DNA of 64,000 nt from Nocardia cyriacigeorgica (lineage in GTDB: Bacteria; Actinomycetota; Actinomycetes; Mycobacteriales; Mycobacteriaceae). The notes beneath the pieces are model-generated. The model had not been told where the DNA came from and ran no database searches. It worked only from the letters and a program-made list of their open reading frames with translations. Every line of letters starts with the position of its first letter. Within the stretch, counting starts at the first letter, position 1. Below, piece after piece: positions 53,017 through 63,146 of the stretch. Location of the stretch: NCBI RefSeq assembly GCF_010858045.1, contig NZ_JAAGVC010000006.1, positions 24,681 through 88,680 of the forward strand. The letters are read 5' to 3'. Made by a program: the position numbers and the translations under genes.

Positions 53017-54237
53017 TCAGGCCGTCTCGAAGGTGGCGGCGAGCCCTTGGCCGCCACCGATGCACATGGTGGCGAGTCCGCGGCCGCCACCGCGCCGACG
53101 CAGCTCGTGCAGCAGTGTGGTCACCATACGGGCGCCGGTGGCGCCGATCGGATGACCGAGCGAAATCCCGGATCCGTTGACGTTGAGCCGATCATGATCG
53201 CGCCAGCCCCAGCCCTCGAGCACCGCGAGCACCTGCACCGCGAAGGCCTCGTTGAGTTCCACCAGGTCCATGCTGTCGAGCAGACCCACGGTGTCGGTGC
53301 CCTGCCGCGCGGCCAGTCGGGCCACCGCGGGCACCGGCCCGATCCCCATCCGGGAGGGATCGCACCCGGCCGCCGCCCATCCGGTCAGGAAACCGATCGG
53401 CTCCAGCCCGAGCGCGTCGAGCTGATCCTCGGCGACGATGAGAAGTCCTGCGGCGGCGTCGTTCTGCTGACTGGAGTTGCCCGCGGTGACGGTGCCGCCC
53501 GGGGTGATGGTGCGCAGCTTCGACAAGGTCTGCGGGGTGGAATCGGCGCGAACACCTTCGTCGGTGGCGAAAACCACCGGATCTGCCTTGCGCTGCGGCA
53601 CCGTCACCGGGACCACCTCGTCGGCGAAACGCCCCTCGGCCCATGCCGCCGCGGCCCGCTGGTGGCTGCGCGCGGCGTAGGCGTCGGCTTCTTCTCTGGT
53701 CAGACCGTAATCGACGGCCAGGTTCTCGGCGGTCTCGATCATTCCGGAGATCTTGCCGAAACGGGCTTCCGGCTGGGAGCGCTCGCGGCCGCGGTCCAGG
53801 CGATCGAACAGCTGCACCGTGCCCGCCCGCGCACCCCAGCGGGTCGCGGTGGAGTAGTACTCGATCCGGCTCATCGACTCGACACCGCCGGCCAGCACGA
53901 CGTCGGCGGCTCCGGTCTGCACCATCATGGCGGCGGTGATCAGGGCCTGCAATCCGCCGCCACACCGGCGATCCAATTGCATCCCCGGCACCGCGAGCGG
54001 CAGGCCGGCATGCAGGGCGATCCATCGGCCAACGCACGGTACCTCGGAATTGGCGTAGGACTGGGCGAAGACGACGTCCTCGATGCGTTCGGGGTCGATG
54101 CCCGCGCGTTCTACCACGGCGTTCACCACGGTGGCGCCCAGATCTTCGACGGCGACCTCACGCAATGCTCCGCCGAAGGTGCCGACGGGCGTGCGGGTGG
54201 GGGCGACCAAGGCCGCCCGGCGCAGGGTACTGGTCAC
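53017..54237 (-). CDS. Acetyl-CoA acyltransferase (thiolase)
   Basis: This 406-residue thiolase cleaves a 3-ketoacyl-CoA with CoA as the last step of beta-oxidation (or condenses acetyl-CoA in reverse). The active-site nucleophile is Cys92 in DRRCGGG. GHPIGATG (His362) and MCIGGGQG (Cys392) complete the triad. It is the last gene of the minus-strand beta-oxidation cluster, 42 bp after an acyl-CoA dehydrogenase gene. Confidence 0.94.
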   Translation of the reverse strand: MTSTLRRAALVAPTRTPVGTFGGALREVAVEDLGATVVNAVVERAGIDPERIEDVVFAQSYANSEVPCVGRWIALHAGLPLAVPGMQLDRRCGGGLQALITAAMMVQTGAADVVLAGGVESMSRIEYYSTATRWGARAGTVQLFDRLDRGRERSQPEARFGKISGMIETAENLAVDYGLTREEADAYAARSHQRAAAAWAEGRFADEVVPVTVPQRKADPVVFATDEGVRADSTPQTLSKLRTITPGGTVTAGNSSQQNDAAAGLLIVAEDQLDALGLEPIGFLTGWAAAGCDPSRMGIGPVPAVARLAARQGTDTVGLLDSMDLVELNEAFAVQVLAVLEGWGWRDHDRLNVNGSGISLGHPIGATGARMVTTLLHELRRRGGGRGLATMCIGGGQGLAATFETA

Positions 54238-54279
54238 GGGATACAGTCCAATCCTGATGTCTGCTGGGTGTTGTCGCGG

Positions 54280-55458
54280 TCAGATCGCATTGCGCGCGAT
54301 CAGCTGCGCGGCGATGACATTGCGCTGGATCTCGTTGGTGCCCTCGCCGACGATCATCAGCGGCGCATCGCGGAAATAGCGCTCCACGTCGTACTCCTTG
54401 GAGTAGCCGTATCCGCCGTGCACCCGGATCGCATCCAGCGCGATCTGCATCGCGGTCTCGGAGGCGAACAGTTTCGCCATCCCGGCCTCCATATCGGCCC
54501 GCTCCCCCGCGTCCAGTTTCTGCGCCGCATCCAGCGTCAGTAGCCGGGCCGCGCGCTGCTTGGTGGCCATGTCGGCCAGCATGTTGCCGATGGACTGATG
54601 CTTCCAGATGGGTTTGCCGAAGGATTCGCGTTCCTGTGCGTAACGCACCGCATCGTCGAGGGCGGCCTGGCCGACGCCGAGCGCCCGGGAGGCCACCTGG
54701 ATGCGGCCGACCTCGAGACCGCGCATCATCTGGGCCCAGCCCTGGTTCGGCACACCACCCAAGATGGCGTCGTCGCCGACCCGGCGGCCGTCGAAGACCA
54801 GCTCACACGCTTCCACACCGCGATAGCCGAGCTTGGGGAGTTTCTTCGAGATCACCAGGCCGTCACCGGGCTCGACCAGCAGCACACTCATCCCCTTGTG
54901 CGCCGGCTTCGCATCGCGGTCGGTGATACACAGCAGTCCGATCAGGCCGGAATGCGCCGCATTGGAGATCCAGGTCTTCGACCCCGTGATCGACCACATG
55001 TCGCCGTCGCGGGTCGCGGTCGTCCGCATGGCCTGGAGGTCGCTGCCGCCCCCGGGTTCGGTGAGCGCCATGGTGGCCCGGATCGAGCCCTCGGCCATCT
55101 TCGGCAGATACTTCGCCTTCTGCTCGTCGGTGCCGAATGTCTTGATCAAGTAGGTGATGACGGAGTGGCCGCCGATGGCTCCCGCCAGGCTCATCCACCC
55201 GCGGGCCAGCTCCTCGGTGACTCGCGCGAAGCATGCGGTACTCACATCCACGCCGCCGTATTCGGCGGGGGCGAGCAGTCCGAAGAATCCGAGCCGCTTC
55301 ATCTCCTCGATGAACGCCTCCGGGTAGATATCGTCCTGTTCGAAGTCCCGCACCCGAGGCTTCACCCTGTCGTCGACGAACTCCGACACCAGGTCCACCA
55401 TCTGCTGTTCATCGGCGGAGAGGCTCATACTCGGCCGCATCCCTTCTCGTGTCGTCAT
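54280..55458 (-). CDS. Acyl-CoA dehydrogenase with leaderless start
   Basis: This protein of about 392 residues is an FAD enzyme that introduces the alpha,beta double bond. TEPGGGSD and WISNAAHSG line the flavin site, and the catalytic Glu is in GEGTNEIQ, as in butyryl- and medium-chain enzymes. ATG 55458 lies 9 bases after TATAAT and has no ribosome site, suggesting a leaderless mRNA. Later ATGs (55446, 55428) behind GAAGGG are possible alternatives. Electrons would go to an electron-transfer flavoprotein, not encoded here. Confidence 0.92.
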   Translation of the reverse strand: MTTREGMRPSMSLSADEQQMVDLVSEFVDDRVKPRVRDFEQDDIYPEAFIEEMKRLGFFGLLAPAEYGGVDVSTACFARVTEELARGWMSLAGAIGGHSVITYLIKTFGTDEQKAKYLPKMAEGSIRATMALTEPGGGSDLQAMRTTATRDGDMWSITGSKTWISNAAHSGLIGLLCITDRDAKPAHKGMSVLLVEPGDGLVISKKLPKLGYRGVEACELVFDGRRVGDDAILGGVPNQGWAQMMRGLEVGRIQVASRALGVGQAALDDAVRYAQERESFGKPIWKHQSIGNMLADMATKQRAARLLTLDAAQKLDAGERADMEAGMAKLFASETAMQIALDAIRVHGGYGYSKEYDVERYFRDAPLMIVGEGTNEIQRNVIAAQLIARNAI

Positions 55459-55477
55459 GCACAAAATATTATATCAT
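55456..55477. promoter_or_regulatory. AT-rich promoter at the acyl-CoA dehydrogenase start
   Basis: On the minus strand it reads TATAATATTTTGTGCATG, so the -10 box and the initiation codon are 9 bases apart. ATGCACAA is shared with the sites at 21655 and 44431. Confidence 0.6.
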
Positions 55478-55523
55478 CTTCGCGGGCGGGACAATCGCCC
55501 GTGCCACCAGGCCCGGATCCCGC

Positions 55524-56198
55524 CTATGTGCCCCAGAACCCGCGTGATTCGAGCATCGCGACGGCGTGATCGCCACCGCGCACGAAATGCGCTTCGGTCA
55601 GGGCGTGTGCCTGTGCCGCCGAACGCGAGCGCAAGGCGGCAAGGATCTCGCGATGATCGCGATCGGCGACATCCGGCCACTCCAGATGAGCCTCATAGAA
55701 GCCGTGCGGCCCAGCACTGCCGAGCACTTTGAGCTCGGAGATCAGTCGCCGCGAACCCGATGCCCGATTGATCAGCCGGTGGAAATCGAAATTGAGCAGC
55801 TCCCGCTCCGCACTCGACACCGACTCCTCCATCCGGCCCAGAATCGCGTCCAACGCGTCGAGAGTGCGCTCGGATATCGTCGTCGCGGCACGAGCGGCCG
55901 CACGTCCGGAGACCACCCCGAGAATCCAGTAGTGGTCACGAACATCGTCACGGGTCATCATCGCCACGAACGCGCCGCGGCGCGGCGGCAGATGCACCAC
56001 ACCCTCGATCTCGAGCGCGATCAGCGCCTCACGCACCGGCACTTTGCTGACGCCGAGATAGTCGGCGATCTCGTCCTGATCGATCTTGTCACCGGGTCGC
56101 AACTCACCGGAGAAGATCCGCCGGCGGATTTCCTGGGCCGCCGCGGTCTTGAGGCTGACGGGCGCCGTTACGCGAGGAAGGCCGATGTCGTCTGTCAT
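55524..56198 (-). CDS. GntR-family regulator, FCD subgroup (copy 2)
   Basis: This 224-residue protein has a winged helix-turn-helix (about 15-78, DEIADYLGVSKVPVREAL) and a helical FCD domain (about 88-215) with NFDFHRLI and a histidine near EAHFVRGG. ATG 56198 follows TACAAT by only 7 bases with no ribosome site, so its transcript looks leaderless. Lying inside the beta-oxidation cluster, it probably represses that operon and itself, with an acid or acyl-CoA as effector. It is homologous to the GntR protein at 44610. Confidence 0.9.
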   Translation of the reverse strand: MTDDIGLPRVTAPVSLKTAAAQEIRRRIFSGELRPGDKIDQDEIADYLGVSKVPVREALIALEIEGVVHLPPRRGAFVAMMTRDDVRDHYWILGVVSGRAAARAATTISERTLDALDAILGRMEESVSSAERELLNFDFHRLINRASGSRRLISELKVLGSAGPHGFYEAHLEWPDVADRDHREILAALRSRSAAQAHALTEAHFVRGGDHAVAMLESRGFWGT

Positions 56199-56217
56199 GA
56201 AAAATATTGTATCTTTT
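56196..56217. promoter_or_regulatory. AT-rich promoter at the GntR start
   Basis: On the minus strand it reads GATACAATATTTTTCATG. It has the same layout as the site before the leader ORF at 3069. Confidence 0.6.
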
Positions 56218-56256
56218 ATCCCAGTTCTCATCGGTGAACCCGCCGCCGGTCCGGGC

Positions 56257-57411
56257 TCAACCGAACTCGGCGCGGATCGCCTCGGTATCGGCGCCCAGCG
56301 CAGGCACCGATCCGTTGCGCACCGCCCAGCCCCGCGCCACCGCCGGCGGCAGCAGGGCGGGCACCGGCCCGGACGGGGTGCCGACCTCACGCCATCGGGC
56401 ACGCGCGCGCAGCTGCGGATGCTCGGCGAGCTCGCGCACGCCGTTGAGACGGGCATTGCCGATCCCCGCGGCGTCGGCGGCTTCCTGGATCTCGGCGAGT
56501 GTGCGCTGGGCACACCACTGGGCCAGCACCTCATCCAACTCCGCACGCAGCCGGACGCGGTCGTCGTTGTGCGCGTAGCGCGGATCCGCGGCCAGCTCAG
56601 GACGATCCATCAACTCCGCCAGCCGATGCCATTCACGGTCGCTGGTGGTACCGAGCACGGCGGTGTGGCCGTCGGCGGTCGGGTAGGCGCCATAGGGCGC
56701 GATCATCGGTGACCCCATGCCGACCGGCTCCGGTTCGGTGCCCGCATGCAGGTACTGATTGAGCGCGAAACCCATCATCTCCGACACCACGTCGAGCATC
56801 GACAGCGCGATCACCGCGCCACGTCCGGTGCGCTCACGGTCGTAGAGCGCACCGAGCACCGCCGAATAGGCGTACAGCGCCGTACCGACATCCGCGATGG
56901 GAATACCCGGTTTGGCCGGATGGCCCGGCGTTCCGGTGATGCTGCACGAGCCCGCCTCCGACTGGATCAGCAGGTCGTAGGCGCGCTTGTGGTCCAGCGG
57001 TCCCCCACGCCCGTATCCGGAGATGTCGACGATGATCAGCCGGGGGAACCTCCGCTCGAGGTCGTCGACACCGAGGCCGAGCCGGTCCAGCGCGCCCGGC
57101 GCCAGATTGGACACGAGCACATCAGCGGCGGCCAGCACACCGAGCAGGACCTGCTTGTCCTCGGGCGCCTTGAGGTCGAGCGCGGCCGACTCCTTGCCGT
57201 GATTGAGCCAGGTGAAATGCGCGGACAGACCACCGACCACGGTGTCGTAATGCCGGGTCGAATCGCCGTAACCGGGCTGCTCGACCTTGATGACCCTGGC
57301 ACCGAGATCGGCCAGGTGCCTGGTGCACAGCGGGGCCGAAATCGCCTGCTCCAGACCGACAACGGTGATTCCGGCCAGCGGTGCCGCGGCGTGCGCTCCG
57401 GTGCCGGTCAC
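56257..57411 (-). CDS. Family III CoA-transferase, copy 3
   Basis: This 384-residue CaiB/BaiF protein has a [20 protein letters not shown] start and the catalytic Asp in [15 protein letters not shown]. It probably moves CoA from a pathway thioester to an incoming acid. Its start overlaps the stop of the enoyl-CoA hydratase gene as ATGA, so the two are translated together. Confidence 0.89.
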   Translation of the reverse strand: MTGTGAHAAAPLAGITVVGLEQAISAPLCTRHLADLGARVIKVEQPGYGDSTRHYDTVVGGLSAHFTWLNHGKESAALDLKAPEDKQVLLGVLAAADVLVSNLAPGALDRLGLGVDDLERRFPRLIIVDISGYGRGGPLDHKRAYDLLIQSEAGSCSITGTPGHPAKPGIPIADVGTALYAYSAVLGALYDRERTGRGAVIALSMLDVVSEMMGFALNQYLHAGTEPEPVGMGSPMIAPYGAYPTADGHTAVLGTTSDREWHRLAELMDRPELAADPRYAHNDDRVRLRAELDEVLAQWCAQRTLAEIQEAADAAGIGNARLNGVRELAEHPQLRARARWREVGTPSGPVPALLPPAVARGWAVRNGSVPALGADTEAIRAEFG

Positions 57412-58199
57412 GAGAACCTCGGCGCGCGCTTCTCGCGGTGCGAGGTCACGCCCTCCACCACATCGGGTCCGCCGAACCCGTAGAACTCGAGGCCCAACGA
57501 GGCGTCGAAGATCGGCATGGCCTGCCGGTACCAGCCGTTGAGCGCCATCTTCGTGTGCTGAACACCCGTGCGTGAGCTCGCGGCGAGCGTGGTGGCCAGC
57601 GTCATCGCTCGCTCCTGCACGTCCTCGTCGTCGACGCAGAGTGACACCATGCCGATGCGCTCGGCCTCTTCGCCGGTCAGCACCTCGTTGGTGAGCAGGT
57701 GGTACTTGGCTTTGGCCATCCCCGCCAGCAATGGCCAGCAGATGGCGGCATGATCGCCCGCCGCGACACCGAGCCGGACATGCCCGTCCACGATCTTGGC
57801 CTTACGCCCGGCGACGGAGATATCGGCGAGTAGCGCCACCACCAGACCGGCACCCACCGCGGGGCCGTTGATCGCGGAAACGATCGGCTGGGGCACCTCG
57901 ATGATGTTGCGCACCAGATCACGCGCCTCCCGCATGACCCTGGTCCGCGCCCGGTAGTCCCCGATCATGTCCTCGACCAGGTCGAAGCTGCCGCCGGCGG
58001 AGAACGCCCGCTCGCCCGCACCACGCACAAGCACCGCGCGCACCGACTCGTCGAGCGCGATCACCGGCCACACGTCGGCCAGCTCCCGGTGCATGTCCGG
58101 GCCGACCGAATTCAGGTTCGGGCCGTCGAGCACGATGCGGAGCACCCCATCGGATGGCCGATCGATGGTCAATGACGGAAAGTCTGCGTAGTCGGGCAC
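57408..58199 (-). CDS. Enoyl-CoA hydratase/isomerase family protein
   Basis: This 263-residue crotonase-fold enzyme has oxyanion-hole segments [12 protein letters not shown] and [16 protein letters not shown]. At the catalytic positions it reads [15 protein letters not shown], a form common in actinomycete EchA proteins in which the usual pair of glutamates is not obvious. It would hydrate or isomerise an enoyl-CoA. GTG 58199 has AGAGGA 6-7 bases upstream. The gene overlaps the CoA-transferase gene that follows. Confidence 0.88.
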   Translation of the reverse strand: MPDYADFPSLTIDRPSDGVLRIVLDGPNLNSVGPDMHRELADVWPVIALDESVRAVLVRGAGERAFSAGGSFDLVEDMIGDYRARTRVMREARDLVRNIIEVPQPIVSAINGPAVGAGLVVALLADISVAGRKAKIVDGHVRLGVAAGDHAAICWPLLAGMAKAKYHLLTNEVLTGEEAERIGMVSLCVDDEDVQERAMTLATTLAASSRTGVQHTKMALNGWYRQAMPIFDASLGLEFYGFGGPDVVEGVTSHREKRAPRFS

Positions 58200-58249
58200 G
58201 GATAATCCTCTCGTTTCTGATTCCTTGCGGTGCGGTCGGTTCCGCGCCG

Positions 58250-59395
58250 TTACCGGCCGGTGGCAGTGGCCGCAGCGTCGGCTGCTTCCCACCGCGCCAG
58301 CACCCGCGCGGCCTCGATGCTGCCGCGCGGCGGCACCGAGGGCGCCCTGGCCGGGGTCCGGCCGAATCGCGGCGCGGGCGCGGGTTGCAGCACCTCGCCA
58401 ACGCGACGGTAGAGGCCACGCGCGCGATTGTGCGGGTCCTCGGCCGCTTCCTCGAAGGTCAGCACCGGAGTGACACAGGCGTCGGTGCCCCGGTACACCT
58501 GCTCCCACTCATCGCGGGTGCGTTCGGCGACGGCAGCGGCGATCAGCTCACGCAGCCGCGGCCACTGCTCGCGATCGTCCTGGCCCGGCCAGTCGGTGGT
58601 GTCGACCCCGAGCCGACTGATGAACTCCCGGTAGAAGTCCGGTTCCAACGCGCCGACCGCGAGATAACGCCCGTCGCGACACTGGTAGGTGTCGTAGAAA
58701 GGTGCACCGGAGTCGAGGAAGTTGGTCCCCGGCTCATCGGAGAACAAACCGGCCGCACGCAGACCCTGGAGTTTCGCCGTCAGCACCGCGACACCGTCGA
58801 CCATCGCGGCATCGATCACCTGGCCGCGACCGGTTCTGGCCGCCTCGACGAGGGCGCAGGCGATTCCGAACGCACCGATCGCGCCGCCGCCGGCGTAATC
58901 GCCGAGCAGGTTGATCGGCGGGCGGGGAGCACCACCGGCGGTCGCCAGCGCGTGCAGGGCACCGGACTGTGCCACATAGTTGATGTCGTGGCCGGCCTGC
59001 TGGGCCAGCGGGCCGGATTGGCCATAGCCGGTGAGGCGGACATAGATCAGGCGTTGGTTGCGTCCCATCACGTCATCGGGGCCGAGCCCGAGACGCTCGG
59101 TGACGCCCGGGCGGTAACCCTCGATGAAGACGTCGGCGCTGTCGGCCAGCCGCAGCACCGTCGCCCGCCCGTCCGGGTCCTTCAAATCGACAGCGACGGA
59201 ACCGACTCCGCGATTGACCACATCGGCTTCCTCGGCCAGCCCCACGGTCTGGCTCAGCGCCCGCGCTGACCGGTGCGCCGGCCGCACCACGCGCACCACA
59301 TCGGCACCCATATCGGCCAGCAGCATCGAGACATACGGCACCGGCCCCATGCCCGCGAGCACCACCACCCGGATTCCCGCCAACGGTCCCGTCAT
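58250..59395 (-). CDS. Alpha-methylacyl-CoA racemase-like family III protein
   Basis: This 381-residue protein matches the AMACR branch of the CoA-transferase family. The catalytic His ([10 protein letters not shown]), Asp (LLGDYAGGG) and Glu (GALEPDFY) correspond to the racemase active site. The reaction would be epimerisation of a 2-methylacyl-CoA so that an S-specific acyl-CoA dehydrogenase can act. This suggests a branched-chain, possibly isoprenoid-derived acid. It is followed by the hydratase gene and preceded by an acyl-CoA dehydrogenase gene 14 bp away. Confidence 0.89.
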   Translation of the reverse strand: MTGPLAGIRVVVLAGMGPVPYVSMLLADMGADVVRVVRPAHRSARALSQTVGLAEEADVVNRGVGSVAVDLKDPDGRATVLRLADSADVFIEGYRPGVTERLGLGPDDVMGRNQRLIYVRLTGYGQSGPLAQQAGHDINYVAQSGALHALATAGGAPRPPINLLGDYAGGGAIGAFGIACALVEAARTGRGQVIDAAMVDGVAVLTAKLQGLRAAGLFSDEPGTNFLDSGAPFYDTYQCRDGRYLAVGALEPDFYREFISRLGVDTTDWPGQDDREQWPRLRELIAAAVAERTRDEWEQVYRGTDACVTPVLTFEEAAEDPHNRARGLYRRVGEVLQPAPAPRFGRTPARAPSVPPRGSIEAARVLARWEAADAAATATGR

Positions 59396-59409
59396 GATCC
59401 GGCCTTTCG

Positions 59410-60585
59410 TCAGTAGGAACGGGGCAGGCCGAGCACCTGCTGAGAGATGTAATTGCGCACCATTTCCTGCGAGAACGGCGCATTGCGCAACAACCGCACC
59501 TCACGCCACAGCCGCTCGATGTGGTACTCCTTCGCGTAGGCGTACCCGCCGAGAGTCGAGAAGGCCCGATCGCAGGCCTCGAATCCGCTTTCGGCGCCGA
59601 GATATTTGGCGGCGGCGGCCTCGGGCCCGCACGGCAGGCCTGCGTCGAAGAGCTTCGCGGCCCGCACGACCATGCCCTCGGCGGCCTCGAGCCGGATCCA
59701 GGAATCGGCCAGCGGATGCGCCACCGCCTGGTTCTGACCGATCGGGCGGTCGAACACCACGCGGTTCTTGGCGTATTCGGCGCCGATCTCGAGCGCGGCC
59801 CGGCCGAGGCCGATGCCCTCCATGCCGACGACGATGCGCTCCGGATTCAGGCCGTCGAGCAGGTAGTAGAAGCCCTTGTCGACCTCGCCGACCAGGCGGT
59901 CGTCGGAGACCTCGAGGTTGTCGATGAACAACTCGTTGGTGTCGATGGCGGCGCGGCCCAGCTTGTCGATCTCACGCACGGTGATCTTGGACCGATCCAT
60001 ATCGGCGAAGAACAGCGACATCCCCCACAGCGGCTTGTCTTCGCGCCGCGGCGAGGTGCGGGCCAGCAGCAGAATCTTCTGCGCGTTCTGCGCGTTGGTG
60101 ATGAACACCTTCTGGCCGTTGATCACCCAGCCGCCATCGACCTTGGTGGCCTTGGTCTTGATCCGCGAAGTATCCACCCCGGCAGTGGGTTCGGTGACGC
60201 CGAAGGCCATCAGCAGCTCACCGGAGGCGAGTTTGGGCAGGTATTCCCGCTTCATCTGCTCGGAACCGTACTTCACGATCGGCGCAGGCGGGAACACGTA
60301 GAAGTGGATCGCCGAGCCGCCGCTCATGCCGGCACCGGAGGCGGAGATCTCGCCCATCATCACCGCGGCCTCCTCGAGGCCGAGCCCGATCCCGCCGTAC
60401 TCCTCCGGGATCATCGCGCCCAGCCAGCCGCCCGCGGCGAAGGCCTTGACGAAATCCCAGGGGTATTCGTGTTTGCGGTCTTTGTCCAGCCAGTAGTCGT
60501 TGTCGAACTTGCGGGCCAGCTCACGGGTGGCTTGGCGGACGACCTCGACGTTGCTACCGGTATCGGTGCCGGGGGCTGCGGTCAT
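59410..60585 (-). CDS. Acyl-CoA dehydrogenase without the canonical EGT glutamate
   Basis: This 391-residue flavoprotein has TEPTAGVDTS and FITNAQNAQ in the flavin site. At the position where relatives have a catalytic Glu in YEGT, it reads LRNAPFSQEM. The base may lie elsewhere, as in isovaleryl-CoA dehydrogenase. ATG 60585 follows AGGAG by 7 bases. It sits between the acyl-CoA synthetase and racemase-like genes, so its substrate may be 2-methyl branched. Confidence 0.9.
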   Translation of the reverse strand: MTAAPGTDTGSNVEVVRQATRELARKFDNDYWLDKDRKHEYPWDFVKAFAAGGWLGAMIPEEYGGIGLGLEEAAVMMGEISASGAGMSGGSAIHFYVFPPAPIVKYGSEQMKREYLPKLASGELLMAFGVTEPTAGVDTSRIKTKATKVDGGWVINGQKVFITNAQNAQKILLLARTSPRREDKPLWGMSLFFADMDRSKITVREIDKLGRAAIDTNELFIDNLEVSDDRLVGEVDKGFYYLLDGLNPERIVVGMEGIGLGRAALEIGAEYAKNRVVFDRPIGQNQAVAHPLADSWIRLEAAEGMVVRAAKLFDAGLPCGPEAAAAKYLGAESGFEACDRAFSTLGGYAYAKEYHIERLWREVRLLRNAPFSQEMVRNYISQQVLGLPRSY

Positions 60586-60595
60586 GGCGGTTCTC

Positions 60596-62539
60596 CTATT
60601 CATTACCCGTGGACACGGGAATCGCTTCGAGTGGGGTGGCGGGGTCCAGCGCGGACATATCTCCCGCCGGCACGCCGAGGAACCGAGCACGGATGGCCCG
60701 GCGCATGATCTTTCCGTTCTTGGTCTTCGGCAAGGTCGCGACCGGATGGACGGCAGGCGCGAAGGAACGACCGGCGTTGGCGATGGCCGTCTCTTGCAGA
60801 TCGTCGGTGGCCGCACCGTCACGGAGCACGACGAAGGCCACCGCACGTTGCCCACGCTGCTCGTCGGGGACGCCGATCACGGCCACCTCGGCGATGCGCG
60901 GATCGCGCAGCAGCGAGGCCTCGATCTCCGCCGGACCGACCCGTCGGCCGGACAGCTTGAGGGTGTCGTCGGAGCGGCCGTGAATGCGCCACATCCCGTG
61001 TTCGTCGACGCTGGCCAGGTCGCCGTGCACCCATACGCCGTCCCAGCGGCTCCAATAGGTGTCGAGGTAGCGGTCGCGATCCTGCCAGAACGCATGGGTC
61101 ATGCCGGGAAAGGTGTTGCGGACCGCCAGTTCGCCGATCGCGCCGACGACCGGGTTGCCGTCATCGTCGAGGACCGCGGCGTCCACACCGGGCAACGGAC
61201 CGTTGAACGCGGCCGCCGCGGCGGGCAGGAACGGATAACCGATCAGCAGGCCCCCACCCACCTCGGTACCACCGCTGTAGTTGACGATCGGCCGCGTCCG
61301 GCCGCCCACCTGATCGAACAGCCACCACCAGGTGGGCTCGTCCCAGGCTTCGCCGGTCGAGACGAACGAACGCAGGCTCGGCATCTGCGGCGCGACCGCG
61401 TCGTTGGCTTTGAGCGCGCGCGCCGCGGTGGGCGCGATCCCGGCCACCGTGACGCCGTTGCGTGCGATGACCTCCCACATCCGGATCGGGGTCGGATGCA
61501 CCGGCAGGCCCTCGATCATCACGATGGTCGCACCCAGCTGAAGCGGGCCGGTCATCAGCATCGGACCGACCAGCCAGCCCAGATCGGTGATCCAGGAGAC
61601 CACATCGCCGGTGTGCACGTCGAAGCCGTAGCCGAAGTCGACCGCCGTCTTGACCGCGAAGCCACCGTGCGAGTGCACGATTCCCTTCGGGCGGCCCGTG
61701 GTTCCAGAGGTGTAGACGATGGTCAACGGATCGTTGGATTCGGTGTCGGCGGTCGCCACCGGGGCGGGATCGGGATCGAGTTCGTCGAAGTACACATCGC
61801 GCCCCGCCCGCATCGGCACCTCGACGCCGAGATGACGCACCACGACCACCGACCGCACCGTCGGCGAAACGGCCAGCGCGGCATCGGCGGTGGCCTTGAG
61901 ATCCACCTGCTTGCCGCGTCGAGTGGTGCCGTCGGCCGTCACCAGCAGCACCGCCTCGGAATCCTGGAGCCGGGTGGCCAGCGCCTCGGGGGCATAGCCG
62001 CTGAACGTGGGCACCGATACCGCACCGATCATCGCGATGGCCAGGAAGGCCACCGCGGCTTCGGGGACCACCGGCATGAACAGCACCACTCGGTCGCCGC
62101 GGCCGACGCCCAGCTGGGTCAGATTCGCCGCAAATCTGCGTACCTGCTCGTCGAGCTCGGCGAAGGTCAGGGTGCGGCGCTGCCCGGCATCGCCCTCGTA
62201 CACCACCGCGGTGGTGTCGGCCAACGCGCCGCGCGCATGGCGATGCGCGGTCAGCTCGGCGATATTGACCGTGCCGCCGGGGAACCAGCGCGGAAACTCC
62301 TTGCCCGCCGACTCGTCGAGGACCCGCTCGAACGGCGTCGCGAACTCGACGCCGAGGTCAGCGACCGCTGCGCGCCAGAACCACTCCGGGTCCGCGATCG
62401 CGCGGCAGTGGAGTTCGGCGACGGCGGCCGCGTCATCGCCGAGACCCCAGTCACGCATCGCCGCGAGCAGCCTGCTGCGTTCGCGCACCGATTCGCCGGG
62501 TATCCAGGCGAAATCCTCCGGGGACTGCACATCCACCAT
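60596..62539 (-). CDS. Acyl-CoA synthetase (acetyl/acetoacetyl-CoA synthetase-like)
   Basis: This 647-residue adenylate-forming ligase activates a carboxylic acid with ATP and CoA. The N-terminal cap FAWIPGESV resembles the acetoacetyl/acetyl-CoA synthetase branch. The core has YTSGTTGRPKG, GDLASVDEHG and RSDDTLKLSGRRV, and the C-terminal catalytic Lys is in KTKNGKIMRR. The gene is second in the cluster, 29 bp after the MaoC gene, so it likely supplies the first CoA thioester for this beta-oxidation set. Confidence 0.92.
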   Translation of the reverse strand: MVDVQSPEDFAWIPGESVRERSRLLAAMRDWGLGDDAAAVAELHCRAIADPEWFWRAAVADLGVEFATPFERVLDESAGKEFPRWFPGGTVNIAELTAHRHARGALADTTAVVYEGDAGQRRTLTFAELDEQVRRFAANLTQLGVGRGDRVVLFMPVVPEAAVAFLAIAMIGAVSVPTFSGYAPEALATRLQDSEAVLLVTADGTTRRGKQVDLKATADAALAVSPTVRSVVVVRHLGVEVPMRAGRDVYFDELDPDPAPVATADTESNDPLTIVYTSGTTGRPKGIVHSHGGFAVKTAVDFGYGFDVHTGDVVSWITDLGWLVGPMLMTGPLQLGATIVMIEGLPVHPTPIRMWEVIARNGVTVAGIAPTAARALKANDAVAPQMPSLRSFVSTGEAWDEPTWWWLFDQVGGRTRPIVNYSGGTEVGGGLLIGYPFLPAAAAAFNGPLPGVDAAVLDDDGNPVVGAIGELAVRNTFPGMTHAFWQDRDRYLDTYWSRWDGVWVHGDLASVDEHGMWRIHGRSDDTLKLSGRRVGPAEIEASLLRDPRIAEVAVIGVPDEQRGQRAVAFVVLRDGAATDDLQETAIANAGRSFAPAVHPVATLPKTKNGKIMRRAIRARFLGVPAGDMSALDPATPLEAIPVSTGNE

Positions 62540-62568
62540 GCCGCGTTTCTCCTTCGTCGGTCGTCGTC

Positions 62569-63030
62569 TCAGGCCTGCTCGACCGGGCGCTTCATCATCA
62601 GGCCGGCGCGCAGCGCATCACAGACGATCTCGTCGCGCTGGTTGATGCCGAGGTGGCGGAACATGACGATCCCGGAGTCGTTGCGGCTCTTGGACTCTCG
62701 TTTGCTCACGATCTCGGTGCGGACATGGATGGTGTCGCCGTGGAAGACCGGCTTCGGGAACTTGATCTGTTCGAAGCCGAGGTTGCCAAGCGTGGTGCCC
62801 TGGGTGGTCTCCGGAACGGTGACGCCCGAGACCAGGCCGAGGATGAACAGGCTGTTCACCAGTCGCTGGCCGTAGATCGAGTTCTTGCTGTATTCGGCAT
62901 CCAGGTGCAACGGAGCCAGGTTCAGCGTCATCACGCTGAACAGGGTGTTGTCGGCCTCGGTGACCGTGCGGCGGGTCGGGTGGTCGATGACCATTCCCGG
63001 TTCGAATTCCTCGAAGTACAGGCCCGGCAT
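62569..63030 (-). CDS. MaoC-like hydratase/dehydratase
   Basis: This 153-residue hot-dog-fold protein has FEPGMVIDHPTRRTVTEADN at the start and HLDAEYS, with the Asp/His pair expected for hydration of an enoyl-CoA (R-specific). Its length and motifs resemble mesaconyl-CoA hydratase-type MaoC proteins, but its exact substrate is open. ATG 63030 has AAAGGA 7 bases upstream. It is the first gene of the minus-strand beta-oxidation operon. Confidence 0.88.
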   Translation of the reverse strand: MPGLYFEEFEPGMVIDHPTRRTVTEADNTLFSVMTLNLAPLHLDAEYSKNSIYGQRLVNSLFILGLVSGVTVPETTQGTTLGNLGFEQIKFPKPVFHGDTIHVRTEIVSKRESKSRNDSGIVMFRHLGINQRDEIVCDALRAGLMMKRPVEQA

Positions 63031-63089
63031 GTGATGTCCTTTCTCGCGCACAGCGGTGCGGCCGTCCGTGGTGTGATCCACACCCTAGC

Positions 63090-63110
63090 TAATAATATAT
63101 TATGTATGCA
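63090..63110. promoter_or_regulatory. AT-rich palindromic element before the MaoC operon
   Basis: It contains ATAATATATTAT (63092-63103), a perfect 12-bp palindrome continuing as GTATGCA, the best instance of the shared pattern. It is 62-73 bp before the MaoC start on the minus strand. Confidence 0.65.
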
Positions 63111-63146
63111 ACCGCCCGATACTCCAGCTGGTGCCACAGCGGGACG

